From contig JAUCBN010000025.1 in the NCBI GenBank assembly GCA_035048815.1, forward strand, positions 7,402,501 through 7,466,500: 64,000 nucleotides of DNA, given 5' to 3'. Shown here piece after piece: positions 1-11,141 of the stretch (position 1 is its first letter; each line of letters begins with the position of its first letter). Under the pieces are notes generated by a model. The model worked only from the letters and a program-made list of their open reading frames with translations, did no database searches and was not told the DNA's origin. The position numbers and the translations under genes were made by a program. This DNA comes from Abelmoschus esculentus. Lineage: Eukaryota; Streptophyta; Magnoliopsida; Malvales; Malvaceae.

Positions 1-49
1 AATTTAATAATTGAATTAAAATATAAAAAATAACAATAGAATTACTTAC

Positions 50-1166
50 CTCCTCCTCCCTATCTATCAGTAATCGAAAATCTCGTTGGGTTTTTGGTAA
101 TCCAGAATGCGACAATGGATAACACCACCTACCATTAATAAAATAAAATTATAATTAAAAAAATTATAAACAATAATTTTCAAAAAAATTAAAAATATTA
201 CCTCCAAACTAGTGGAAACTCATATGCACGTCGCGTAACCAAAGAAGACTGTAGAAAAGGCATACGATACCATGCCCAAGACTAAAGTAATATTAAGCAA
301 CCTCCTATGACTTGTTTCCGGGGATCAACATTCGTACACAACTCTCGATATAAAAAAGCAAGAACAACCGATCCCCAACTGAGAGCGCCGGAATCCGAAA
401 AGTTACGTAGATGGTGTAACCACACCAAATGCACTTTATTGCGGGTTTTGTCCGGCATCAAAATCCCGCCAATTATGCGCAAAATATGTGCGCGAGCATG
501 AAACTATAAATTGATAAAATTAATATAAAAAATTAAATTAATTAAAAAAATAATAATAAAAATATTAGTTATCTGCTTTGTTTTTTCGAAGCATCATCGG
601 GTAAATCAGAAAACTCTTCGACCAACCATTTCAACAATATTTTCCCGCCGAACAACTTATCGAGAATACATCCAAGATATTACTGACAAAGATTTTCCCA
701 ATCGTCTTCCGCAATACCCGTTATAACAGGGCCATCAATATGTAACCCAAGTTGAAATTGAATGTCTTGTAAGGTAATAGTTGCCTCACCAGACGGAAGA
801 TGAAATGTGTGGGTCTCCGGCCTCCACCTTTCGAGCAGAGCATTAATCAAGTACGGATCTACTTTAGTCCCAGCGATAATAAGACTCACATATCCGAACC
901 CGACCTCGATCAAATAAGGCATTATAGCCGGATGCGACGCTTCCATAATACAATGATGGTAACAGGTTAGAACCCTGTCATAGCCCTTCAAAAAAAATAT
1001 AAATAAATTACTAAATAATTTTTTTTAAAATAATAATATTAAAAAATTTAAAAATAATAATATAAAAAAATTAAAAATAATAATATAAAAAAATCTAAAA
1101 AATTACCTCATTATAACGCCAGAAATCGAAACAGTGATTCCCGTCTAATCTACATAAACCCGCCAT
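50..1166 (-). pseudogene. Plant mobile domain (PMD / MAIN-like) gene, decayed, partial
   Basis: I read four exons: 1166-1107 (ATG start, 20 codons, GT donor), 985-573, 503-202 and 128-50 (GT donor, next exon beyond the left edge). Exon 2 has the family stretch around 'LLERWRPETHTFHLP' followed by 'LQDIQFQLGLHIDG'. Exon 3 has 'GGILMPDKTRN' and 'LSWGSVVLAFLYREL'. This is the plant mobile domain shared by MAIN/MAIL proteins and several transposon families. The copy is broken. Exon 2 has an in-frame TAA after 'NLCQ' (680-682), exon 3 has a TAG where the family has Q in 'LLQSWAW', and no GT donor is visible at the end of exon 2 (AT where GT would be expected). Host-derived or transposon-derived origin cannot be told from this piece. 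Family assignment is confident, and lack of function likely. Confidence 0.8.
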
Positions 1167-1863
1167 ATTCTCGAAGAATTTTGAGAAAAATAACTAAACA
1201 AACAATTTTGAAGGAAGAAAAACAATGAAATTTGTATGAAATGTGATTTCGGGATGAGATGGAAGGTTGTAGGGTCGGCTATTTATAGGGAGGTCGCGCC
1301 CCTTGGGAAGCGACATAACAGTGAAATAATAAAAAAGGGTTTTTTAAATAATTTTGCCGTTAAAAAGAATAAAATAGAGGGGAGTTCGGGTCTTACTTAT
1401 CTTGTTCATCTTGTCGCCGAATCCACACCAAGAGGTCGCATGGTAGAGGATCGATGAGGGTGAAGCAATAGCCGTCGCTTGAGCTTCATGGATAGAGAAA
1501 GAAAGGGGAAGTGGGGTCTTAGTTTATTGGGTAAACTACACAGATAGTCACCATACTATGCGGTTAGTATCGATCTGACCACAATGCTTTAAAAAGAATC
1601 AAATACACTGGTAAACTATTAATTTGGTATTAAAATAGCCATTTGCCGTTAAGGAAGTAAAGGATTGCTGATGTGGTAGTTAAAGATAAAATAGAATAAT
1701 TACACATTTAGTCCTTGTTATTCATACATTTTTTTATAATTTAGTCATAGTTTATAATAATAAAATAATATAATTATTTAATTAGGTGGTGACATGTATC
1801 ACCACCTTATTAGAGGGTTATATTTATATATTTAATTTATTAAATTTTATTAAAGAAAATAAA
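1167..1863. other. Intergenic, dispersed-repeat-like DNA
   Basis: No coding exon is recognisable. The first 300 bases are the probable promoter side of the PMD copy. From about 1529 the sequence ('gtaaactacacagatagtca' and following) resembles a common plant dispersed repeat that begins with a 'no response to neighbouring bases' AT-poor edge, but no second terminus was found, so it is not called as an element. Confidence 0.35.
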
Positions 1864-1945
1864 ACTTACAAATAGTAAGGGGAGATCGAACTTAGGTCTC
1901 TAAGGAAGAAACAAGCCACACAAACCATTGAGCCAACTAGCAATT
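1864..1945 (-). repeat. tRNA-derived SINE head (RNA polymerase III boxes)
   Basis: On the minus strand an A box (TGGCTCAATGG, 1935-1925) matches TRGCNNAGYGG at 10 of 11 positions. A B box (AGTTCGATCTC, 1892-1882) matches GGTTCGANNCC at 7 of the 9 specified positions. The 32-base gap is the tRNA-like spacing. No cloverleaf folds cleanly, so this is better read as the head of a short interspersed element, or a tRNA relic, than as a tRNA gene. Its body would run towards lower coordinates, possibly to about 1650. No tail or target duplication was identified. Confidence 0.5.
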
Positions 1946-2414
1946 TTTAATACAAAACACCAACATTAATATTTAACCATTATTTTTGTCTATAATTTTT
2001 ACTCTCCATTTTACGTATAAACATATATTTATCTTTTAATTAAATTAAAATATTAATTAAATTATTTTATATATAATAAATTAAAATATTAAAATCCTAA
2101 ACCCTAAATTTAAAACTCTAAACCCTAAATCTTAAATAATTTTTTATTATGATTTTAATTTTTTTATTTAGTTAGAGAACACGAGAGCTCCATCTACATT
2201 AATATTTATTAACAAATTCTAGCTCCAAACGAGTATGCAAGAACAATACAGGTTAATCGACAGCAGCTATTTTCTCTAATGAAGCTTCATAGGCTAAAGA
2301 AACATCAAATTCTATTCTTGCCATAAAAAAGTTCAAGAAATCGCCATGAAAATAATACTTGATGAAAAAGAAAGTAAAAAACTAAACCCAATGAAAATAT
2401 GTGGAAGAGGAAAC
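1946..2414. other. Intergenic AT-rich DNA with telomere-like heptamers; intron 2 remnant of NBP35 copy
   Basis: 2090-2135 has two CCCTAAA heptamers within a degenerate run. From about 2200 to 2414 lies what should be intron 2 of the NBP35 copy on the minus strand. No third exon was found when reading it in all minus-strand frames. Confidence 0.5.
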
Positions 2415-2630
2415 CTGGGTCAGGGCCCTTAGGGGCGGTGGCACAAACTTCTTGATTAGGGCAACCTTGGCATGCATCGGATTTACCAGCAGAGTCCGAC
2501 TGAGGACCCGGACAATCTGAGCAGAAATGAAGAAAATTAATAAACTAGACCCAAAAAAATCTTAAAATTGACTAAAAAAGAAAAGGGGCATACCATCATT
2601 AGCGTTTTCTGGGATTTCTCCGTTCTCCAT
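2415..2630 (-). pseudogene. NBP35: NBP35 5' gene fragment (exons 1 and 2 only)
   Basis: NBP35 is a P-loop scaffold ATPase of cytosolic and nuclear iron-sulfur cluster assembly. Exon 1 (2630-2594) starts at ATG and reads 'MENGEIPENAND'. Exon 2 (2516-2415) continues through 'DCPGPQSDSAGKSDA' and 'CPNQEVCATAPKGPDP'. These are the conserved N-terminus and four-cysteine motif of the family (C-X13-C-X2-C-X5-C, all four present) that holds the N-terminal 4Fe-4S cluster. The 77-base intron has GT and AG ends, and exon 2 ends at a good GT donor. The expected next exon, with 'LVAIAERM' and the P-loop 'GKGGVGKS', does not follow in at least 400 bases. The ATPase domain is therefore missing, and this is a truncated duplicate. 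Reading frame and splice sites are intact, so the truncation may be recent. Confidence 0.85.
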
Positions 2631-3478
2631 GTGCTCGTATTCTTGTTGAAAACAAGTGAAATCTGAGGAAAAAGAGAGCTTGGAGTGCTAACAATGGCGG
2701 CAAAAAGTGAGTGGAATTGTGTTCTTAAATAATCCCAAGTTAATTTCAAATCAAAATTTCTTCTTTTATAGTATAATTATCCAAACTTTTGATTTGAATT
2801 TGCTTAATTAAAGATTAGAATTCCTTTGTGTTCTTGGGTTTTGCGGAAGAAGGGTAAAGCTCGAATCGACCTTGCATGTCTAATAAGATCCAAAGAGAAA
2901 ATGACATGAGGCCCAAGGTGTAGACATATGGTCATTAACTTCTTTTGTCTGAAAATGAAATTTTAAAATTAAAATTTTGAGTTTTAATATTTTAATATAT
3001 AAATTTGCATAAATTTTAGTCCATATATTTTTTTAAATCTTAGGATTTAAAGATTTAGGTTGTGATTTAGGGTTTTAGGTAGTATAGTTAGAAATTAAGG
3101 TTTATATTTATAATCTAGAGTTTAAGATTTAGGATCTGAGAGTCATGTGTTATGACGTTAAGAATAGGAATTTAGATTTTAGATTTTATAATTATGAAGT
3201 GTTGTGTAAATATAAAATTCAATTTAAAATTAGAATTAGAATTAAGTATGGATTGAATTTTATTTGATTAATATTATTACGGAGGATAATTAATTTATAT
3301 ATTAAATATTTAATTTAACTAAAATTTAATTTAATTTTAAAAAAATATTTTATGCATTGATAGTGAAATTTTTATTTTCTACATGCGGCTCAAATTAGGA
3401 TTTAAGAGTTTAGTCTAAGATTTAAGAGTTAAGATGTATGGTTTAGAAATTATAATTTATGTTATAATTTAAATTTTA
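2631..3478. other. Intergenic AT-rich DNA
   Basis: The first part is the region upstream of the NBP35 fragment. From about 2990 to 3480 the sequence is a degenerate run of 'ttagg' / 'tttaagattt' heptamer-like words. No exon seen. Confidence 0.5.
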
Positions 3479-3483
3479 GTTTT

Positions 3484-3723
3484 TGTTGTGAATAAAGTAA
3501 AGAACAAGAATAAAATAGGAGAATAAAGATGAGATACTAAAAGAAGAGAGATTTTTATTATATTCTCAAAGTAAGGGTTGTGTACAATGCTATGCCAAAA
3601 GTCTATATTTATAGGCATAAGATGGAAACCCTAATTTCAATGGGTATTAAACCCTAATACTAAAGCCCATTAAAGTGTAACTTAATATATGGATATCCAC
3701 CATAAATAAATATATTTATAACA
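3484..3723 (-). mobile_element. Solo copia LTR with GTTTT target duplication
   Basis: A 240-bp LTR (TGTTGTGAAT ... TTTATAACA on the plus strand) is flanked on both sides by GTTTT (3479-3483 and 3724-3728). That makes it a solo LTR left after recombination between the two LTRs of a full element. It is nearly identical to the LTR at 7760-7999, and related to the 235-bp LTRs of the copia element at 50830-56336. Confidence 0.88.
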
Positions 3724-4072
3724 GTTTTATGATTTTTTTTAAGAAAAAAATTCAGTACATAAAATAATTACTCTTCGATTTATTATGATTTCGTCCTTAC
3801 ATAATTAAAAATAATAATTTCTCCAAAATTTTAGTGTAAAAACTTTTAAAATATTATTCAAGATCCAACGGATAAAGATGCTAAGATTTTTTAATCTTAT
3901 ATAACTTTAAATCACAATATAAGAAATATAATATATCTATTTAATAAAAAAATATTTATGCATAAAGAATATATCAAGTATGAATATTGATTCGATTTTT
4001 TTTTTTTAATTTAACAATGTTAGTATTAGTGTGTTAAACTATAAACAATTAAAATTCTATGATAAAATTTGA
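3724..4072. repeat. Duplicated genomic flank, copy 1
   Basis: About 349 bp starting with GTTTTATGATTTT is almost identical to 8000-8346, differing only in homopolymer lengths and a few bases. It is not part of the LTR, because it lies outside the target duplication in both places. It ends abruptly at 4072/4073 where copia internal sequence begins, with no more than 2-3 bp of shared sequence at the join. Confidence 0.85.
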
Positions 4073-7000
4073 TTTAATTTCAGTTCCACTTATTACCAAA
4101 CATGACATAATCTATTGAGATCTCTTTATTATCAAGTACCTGAGTCATGTCAATGTCTCTGTTGGAGAACATTTAATCTCTTCTAGAGATTTTCATAATC
4201 ATTGATTCCTCGATCAGACCATCATAAAATATAGCTCCTTTTCTTTTCGAGGATCTCTTATCTTTGGAACTTACTTGTCTACTATGCTTTAAGCGTAAGT
4301 TAGACCCATTAGCAACTAGAGTTTGTCTTTCCATGACATCAAATTTAATCGGAGCATTCATAGCTGGTATATGTGACTTAGTCACTATTTTATGGTCAGC
4401 AAAATATCTGGCAATTGATTTGCTAAATGAATTATCCTTTGAACTTATAGTTCGCATTGTGTAGTACGTGGATCAAAATGAGAAAAATGATAATTCATTC
4501 TAACTTATTTCTTTCTCCAGCTATTTATTTTCTCCCCCTAATGTTGGATAAACTGACTCATTAAAATGATAGTCAGTAAATTGGGTTGTAAATAAATCCC
4601 CTATCAGAAGCTCTTATATATTCCCAACAAAACTCATCTTTGTGCGTTATGGTGGAGCAATTAGAACATATATCGCACACATTAAAAAAAATCTAAGATG
4701 AGAAATATTTGGTTTCTGACCAAAAACCATTTGTAATGGGGAGAACTTATAATCATTTGTTGGCTTGATGCGAATTGGTGATACTACATGTAAAATTACA
4801 TGTCATCAACATTATCAAGACTGGTTGTCTTTAGAAAATAATCTGGAAAATGTGCTCGTAATTTTATCAACTGAGCAAGTAGCCTCGCAAACACCAAGTT
4901 GCGGGTTAATAACAAGGATACATATAAACATCTAGTCGATGCATCGATAAAAATCGTAAAATATCTAGATGGTCTTTTAGAAAGGTGTATGGGCCCATAT
5001 ATATATCACATTGTATCCGTTCCAGAAAATTAATAGAACTCTATCTTAGATGTTGATGATTGTATAATCAAATTGCTTTCATAGCAAGTATCATATGAAA
5101 TATTACCATGAAGAAAATCTTAGTTCTTCAATAAATGACCACATGAAAGTGTCAACCAATTTTCGCATCATAATTGAACCGGGATGGTCTAACCGATCAT
5201 GCCAAATAAAATTATCAGTAAACATATTGTTTACAATAGCATGAGCTTCAACTTGTACTAATTCTTATGTAGTACAATATGGATGACAGTGCATGTAATT
5301 TTGCCAAGATTTCCTTACACTCGTAATATTGATATAGTCAGCATCCCTTGACTAATATTCTCAATATATTTCTGTAAATATCTTTAAAATTCAATAAGTC
5401 TCTTTGCGACTTTGACGAGCATAATACACTGTAAATATGAGATAAAGTCTCATTTGGCAATAACATATTTGCTCAACGGGCATAATGCACTGTAAATATG
5501 AGATAAAGTCTCATTTGGCAATAACATATTTACTCTGTCGGAGCTTTCTGTGATATTAGTACTTCCGGATATAGTACTCATTATTTCCTTGCATTTAAAA
5601 TGGGAAAATATGCATAATTATGCACCTTTTAATATGTGCTTTATTTCATTCACTTCAGGAATGAAAAATATGTGCTTTGTACCATTCACTTCGGGGAATG
5701 GAAAATATTAAATATAGCACATTATATCAACTCGTTTATTTATCAAAGATAAGCTCTCAAAAGCTCTTCCGAAACATTGATATTTCAGTACTTTGAGATA
5801 TAGTACTCACATTTTCCCTTGTATTTAAATGGGAAAATATTTCTTATGCTTAAGTATAGTATGAGTACTTGCACTGTTTGCTTGGCATAAATAGCCACAA
5901 TTCATTGTAGATTTTATTCCGGAAGTGATAATATTCTTCAAAGGAAATTAACATAGAATGTAAATAAATAATATATAAAATAAATTAATGATAAATTAAC
6001 ATAAAGCGTAAATAAATAATATGTAAAATAAATTAATATAAATATATAATAAATAAAACAAAATAAATAAAGATCAATTATTTCTTTTAGATGTTATAAG
6101 GGAAATAAAATAAATGGCTAATTATTCTCTTGAAGGACTATGAGAAAAATTATCAATATCCAATTGAGTTGGATCAATAACGCCATTATTTTCGTCACAA
6201 AGAAAACCTGATTATATTTTCTTCAATTTATCATTCATGATTATGAATAAATTCCGTAATGCTTCGGCGTTTGACAAGTACGAGATCAATGGTTTATACC
6301 ATCACTTTGATAACATAAAGATTTTTAATCTGATCTCTATCATTCTTGGCATCTTTACAATTCCACTTCTTGTGGATATAAGTATTCTCAAAATAATCAT
6401 CTTATCCATGTCTATTTTATGATCTCAATCATGACCACAATTACTAATGTTGCTTTTATTTATTCCGCTATATAATATCACATTCGCTTCAGGGAATGGA
6501 GCGAAGCCTGTTGGGCGATATTCATAATTTTTCATGAGCAACTCATTATTTTGCTCAACCACAAGAAGACAAGAAATTAACTCAGAATATTTCTTAAAGC
6601 CTTTTTCACGATATTGTGTCTGAAGGACAACATTGTTGGCATGAAAAATGGAGTATGTTTTTTTTCTAACATATCCTCATCAATGATACTCTGGCACATA
6701 ATTGAGTTTTATTCACTAACCATATAGTGAATTATCACGTTTGCATTCACTTCAAGGAATGAAACAAATTCAATAATCGCATGGAATAAACATCATGCTT
6801 GCATTCACTTCAGGGAATGATATAAATCAAATAATCGAATGGAATAATCATTATGCTTGCATTCACTTCATAGAATGTCATAAATCCAATAATCGTATGG
6901 AATAATCATCATGCTTACATTCACTTTAAGGAATGTCATAAATCCAATAATCGCATGGAATAATCATCATGCATGCATTCACTTCAGGGAATGCCTCCCA

Positions 7001-7759
7001 TAAAAATTCTTTGATCAAGACAATTTTCGTAACTTGAACTTGGGAGAAGTCTATAGTCGAGTTTTTCAACACAAAAAAATATTGCTTCCAAGCAAATATA
7101 GACTTTATAATATTCATACTATTAAATAGTAATTGATCAACCGATATATATACAATATATACAAAGAACAAAAAATTTAATCCTCATACGCGGCGTTGTT
7201 AAACCAGTTCACAAGGTCCTTTAAAAAGAACCTCCTTTGAGACCAGTAGCCTCGCAGAACGGGATGTCCAGCCAATATATTCGGATTAAATCAACATAAT
7301 AAAAACATATTAATTTATCAAATGTTTATTTTTTTTTCTGATATCATGTAATACTTAGAACATGATTAAAACATAAACTTTCATCATAATAATAAAATAA
7401 ACAAATATTGATTATAAATAAAGATAAAAAAAATCTCAAATTAAATAAATAAAACATACCAAACTTTCCACTAATTTGAATATAGGGTAGATTTAGTTAC
7501 CAATATCTTGTTAAAATCTTTTTCGAGAATTGTCGACAAGAACCGCGGTATTTGAGTCACTTTATCGCTACACAAATACAAAACAACCAAAGATTTTAAT
7601 AAATTAAAAATCAAATCAAAGATCAAGAGAAAAAATAAAAATATAATTGAGGGAGAAGAACTTATCTTTGATTTATGCTAGTAACAAATTCTTTTCAATA
7701 ACTCCTTCAAGATTTGAACGACAAACACCTCCGTTGGTTAGAGTCTCGGGCTGATAACG
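4073..7759 (-). mobile_element. Copia internal region, 3' truncated and degenerate
   Basis: Minus-strand copia body belonging to the LTR at 7760-7999. In element order it holds an untranslated leader, the 58-bp array (6744-6993), GAG-pre-integrase and integrase relics (about 5300-4550), and the post-integrase linker (4457-4173, with 'KSHIPA' and 'SSKDKRSSKRKGA'). It stops there. Reverse transcriptase, RNase H and the adjoining 3' LTR are missing. The order was read by comparison with the same-family copy at 50830-56336, where matching sequence occurs in inverted order. No intact reading frame remains. Confidence 0.8.
6744..6993 (-). repeat. 58-bp tandem array in copia leader (4 units plus edge)
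   Basis: Box CATTCACTTCAGGGAATG and variants start at 6744, 6802, 6860, 6918 and 6976, exactly 58 bp apart. Each box is a dyad, CATTC...GAATG. The spacer is an AT-rich 'aaatccaataatcgcatgga' type sequence. The same array occurs inverted at 51829-52078. Confidence 0.9.
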
Positions 7760-7999
7760 TGTTGTGAATAAAGTAAAGAACAAGAATAAAATAGGAGAAT
7801 AAAGATGAGATACTAAAAGGAGAGAGATTTTTATTATATTCTCAAAGTAAGGGTTGTGTACAATGCTATGCCAAAAGTCTATATTTATAGGCATAAGATG
7901 GAAACCCTAATTTCAATGGGTATTAAACCCTAATACTAAAGCCCATTAAAGTGTAACTTAATATATGGATATCCACCATAAATAAATATATTTATAACA
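7760..7999 (-). repeat. Copia 5' LTR (240 bp) of the truncated element
   Basis: Plus-strand TGTTGTGAAT to TTATAACA, followed by GTTTT (8000-8004), the same 5-bp duplication that flanks the solo LTR at 3484. On the inner side (7759 downwards, minus strand) the sequence 'GTTATCAGCCCGAGACTC' is the primer-binding region seen as 'TGTTATCAACACAAGACTCT' at 51065 in the related element. Confidence 0.87.
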
Positions 8000-8346
8000 G
8001 TTTTATGATTTTTTTTAAGAAAAAATTTCAGTACATAAAATAATTACTCTTCGATTTATTATGATTTCGTCCTTACATAATTAAAAATAATAATTTCTCC
8101 AAAATTTTAGTGTAAAAACTTTTAAAATATTATTCAAGATCCAACGGATAAAGATGCTAAGATTTTTTAATCTTATATAACTTTAAATCACAATATAAGA
8201 AATATAATATATCTATTTAATAAAAAAATATTTATGCATAAAGAATATATCAAGTATGAATATTGATTCGATTTTTTTTTTAATTTAACAATGTTAGTAT
8301 TAGTGTGTTAAACTATAAACAATTAAAATTCTATGATAAAATTTGA
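8000..8346. repeat. Duplicated genomic flank, copy 2
   Basis: Near-identical to 3724-4072. Here it continues into unrelated intergenic DNA ('ataaattgagggttatattt'), so this is probably the original, undisturbed flank. Confidence 0.85.
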
Positions 8347-10579
8347 ATAAATTGAGGGTTATATTTTGATATACAAATTGTGTAAAAAAATTATACAATC
8401 ATTTATATTTAAACTATAAAATCTAAACCTTAAACCTTATAACCTTAAACTCTAACATTTAAATTTTAACTATAAATCTTAAATTTTACGACATACAACA
8501 TAAACCACCTAAACTTTAAATCACATCTTAAATATCTAAACCTTAAAATTAAAAAATTTATATAAATTAAAATTTACACAAATTTATATATTAAAGTATC
8601 TTACATAAATTAAATATCTATAATTCATCTTAAAGTTAAAAGTTAAGCTTAATGATATATGATATAATTCATCTCTTTTTATATCATACTATAATTATAA
8701 TATTCGTCACATATATTTTTATTAAGAGATAATGTTTAACTATAAAATATATTTTATTTTTATCAATAAAAATAAAACTCTTGATCTCATGATTACACCG
8801 CATTTCATGTTTTAAGAAAACATTTTATGTAAATAAATATATTTATAAAATTTACTAAATAAATCAATAGAGGTGAAACAATAAATGCTTATGAATAAAT
8901 TTAATTATCACATGTTTGATTCTTTTATTTTTAATGGTAATATAGATTATTATTGTTATATTATTGTGATAAAATGGCTTTAAATCTAATTCACTAGCTG
9001 TATAATAAATTTTATATAAGCTTGCTTATTTGTATTATAAATTAAAATTAAATCTTATAAAATTAAATTCAAAATTATAAACCTCAACTTTAAATCTTAA
9101 TAAATACTTTTTTTACCTAAAATTAGTATTTTTAAACATATTTATTGCATTCGAATTGAATGTTGTGGGATGCCATGATGGAAACACAAATTTTCTTCTC
9201 TTTTTTCTAATGGTAATATTTGCTGGACTTTTCATACGCATGGTGAGGTGAAATGCCAACCAATTATGGATACCCATAGGTGATTGATGTAGTGAAGATC
9301 ACATGACCATAACTTGTATGCTCTTGGTCATGGAAATAAGTGTTCCGTATATATGTCTTCCTGTGGTGGTAGTATGTTTAAATCACTTGCGACCAATGAG
9401 ATGATGTTGATTTTGAGTACGAGAATGTATCAGTGTCTTTATCGTCTGTTCGGAATATTTTAGAAATTTCTACGAGAATTATAGTGAGTTTTGTTTAAAT
9501 TTGAGTTCTTGTTTTTAGTTTTTAAAATTTGTGATTTAATTTTAGAAATATTCATAAGATTTAATTTTGTTAGACTTAGAGATAATTCAGATCAAGAGAG
9601 ACATCATTGAAGTTGAAATTGTGGCTACTAGAAGTGTGTTCTTTTATCGGTGACATGCTTAATATGTTTGTTTGTTTTGAGAAATATTCGTGGTTTGATT
9701 TCTGTATTGTGACTCCGATTATGCACTTTATTATACATATATATCATTGTGATTTGAGAAATATATAAAAAATTTTAGATTTAAGATCTCACACATCTAT
9801 AAGTAATTGTGATTTTCGAATCATGTTAAATTGTGATTTTCGTATAAATTGAGACTTCAGATGAATTTTGATTTCGGATTGTGTTGTGGCTGTTTCGGAT
9901 TTTCAAATTATAGTGTATCATTTTGTGTGCATGGTATGAAATTTGTATACGCAAGAAATCGTGGTAGCCTTTTGTTTTAGAAACCTTAAGACCACTCTCG
10001 AATGTTGATAACGATTTAGGTGAGGATTCTAGGAAGTCCTCCATTCAAACTAGTGACGATATAGTTGTGTTTTGTACTCTTTGCATGATATTATTCATGC
10101 ATCATGACTCATATTTATATGAGATTTTGTACGAGAAAATATTTATATAAACTATATTTTTATTCTGTTTATTTGTACCTTAGAGACATATCGAGTTTCA
10201 TAACTCACTGTGCTATAAATCTATTTTTTTAATATTCGGACTTTTTAAGCGATTTGATACTTGAAGCGTCTCATATTTTTTTAAATAAATTATTATTAGT
10301 ATGAATTTTACTTCAGACTTTTAAATTATATTTATTTTATGATTTAAAATATTATATAATTGGACATTGAGACATATTTTAGATTATGTTTTTGCATCCA
10401 CTTTCATTCAGAGGTTTTGCTAAATTATCATAATATATTTTAACGTTTGAGTTTCTTAAATAATTATAATATTTTGCATAATTAATATTATTTAATAATA
10501 ACTGTGATTTACTAACTTTTAAATTTAAATCTGTTATTCGAGAGAATTTTCAACAGTGACTTTGATTTAGGATGTTACA
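8347..10579. other. Intergenic DNA ending in an LTR-like 'GATGTTACA' terminus
   Basis: 8400-8650 holds degenerate 'aaccttaaacc' words. Roughly 9160-10579 looks like an old gypsy-type LTR ending in 'TTAGGATGTTACA', but I could not find its partner, start or target duplication. No coding exon is recognised. Confidence 0.35.
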
Positions 10580-11141
10580 ATTATGTTTAAATTTTCCGTA
10601 TTTTTTCTATTTGAAACTAAGTGTATTTATTATATAATCCCATGCCTCAACTAATTAGGGTTAAACCCATGTAATTCCATTAGTACAATAACATGTTTAA
10701 GATTAAAACATCATGTTCATTGCTGTTCTGTCCATTTATAAATCATGAAGTTCGTAAGAAAAGTAATATCCTTTAGCTCTAATAGAAATTTTTTGTGTAA
10801 AAGTCAAGTTTTTTCTTTGCATGGATTATTCATCAATGAATATGGAGGAACTGTATGGCTCAAGTAAACAGTCTAGGAAGAGCAGTTTATTCCAGGATCA
10901 AGCCAAGGCAACCCGATTTTATGCCGATCGAAAATCCAAAACTGAAATCTTACGCTTAACAAACTTTCAGAATACCTTTATGATAATCGAATCATACTCC
11001 ACACGAAAATTCATGGTTCTTACTTCAAACATGTAGGGATAACAAGCGCTTAGGCTTACCGTAACTTGTGATAATCGGCAGGCCTGGTTATTCGACGTGT
11101 TACAAGGCAGGACTTTAACTAAACCTCAACTTTTATGGCGG
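10580..11141. other. Region downstream of the G6PD pseudogene
   Basis: On the minus strand this is where the 3' untranslated region of the G6PD gene would lie. A 71-codon plus-strand frame from 10821 has no recognisable motif and was not called. Confidence 0.4.

Noticed and set aside
1864..1945. Genuine tRNA gene
   Set aside because: Boxes are imperfect and no acceptor stem pairs; a SINE head is the better reading.
6744..6993. Regular 58-bp repeats as a CRISPR-like array
   Set aside because: Plant retrotransposon DNA; the spacers are themselves repeats of each other, so this is an ordinary tandem array.
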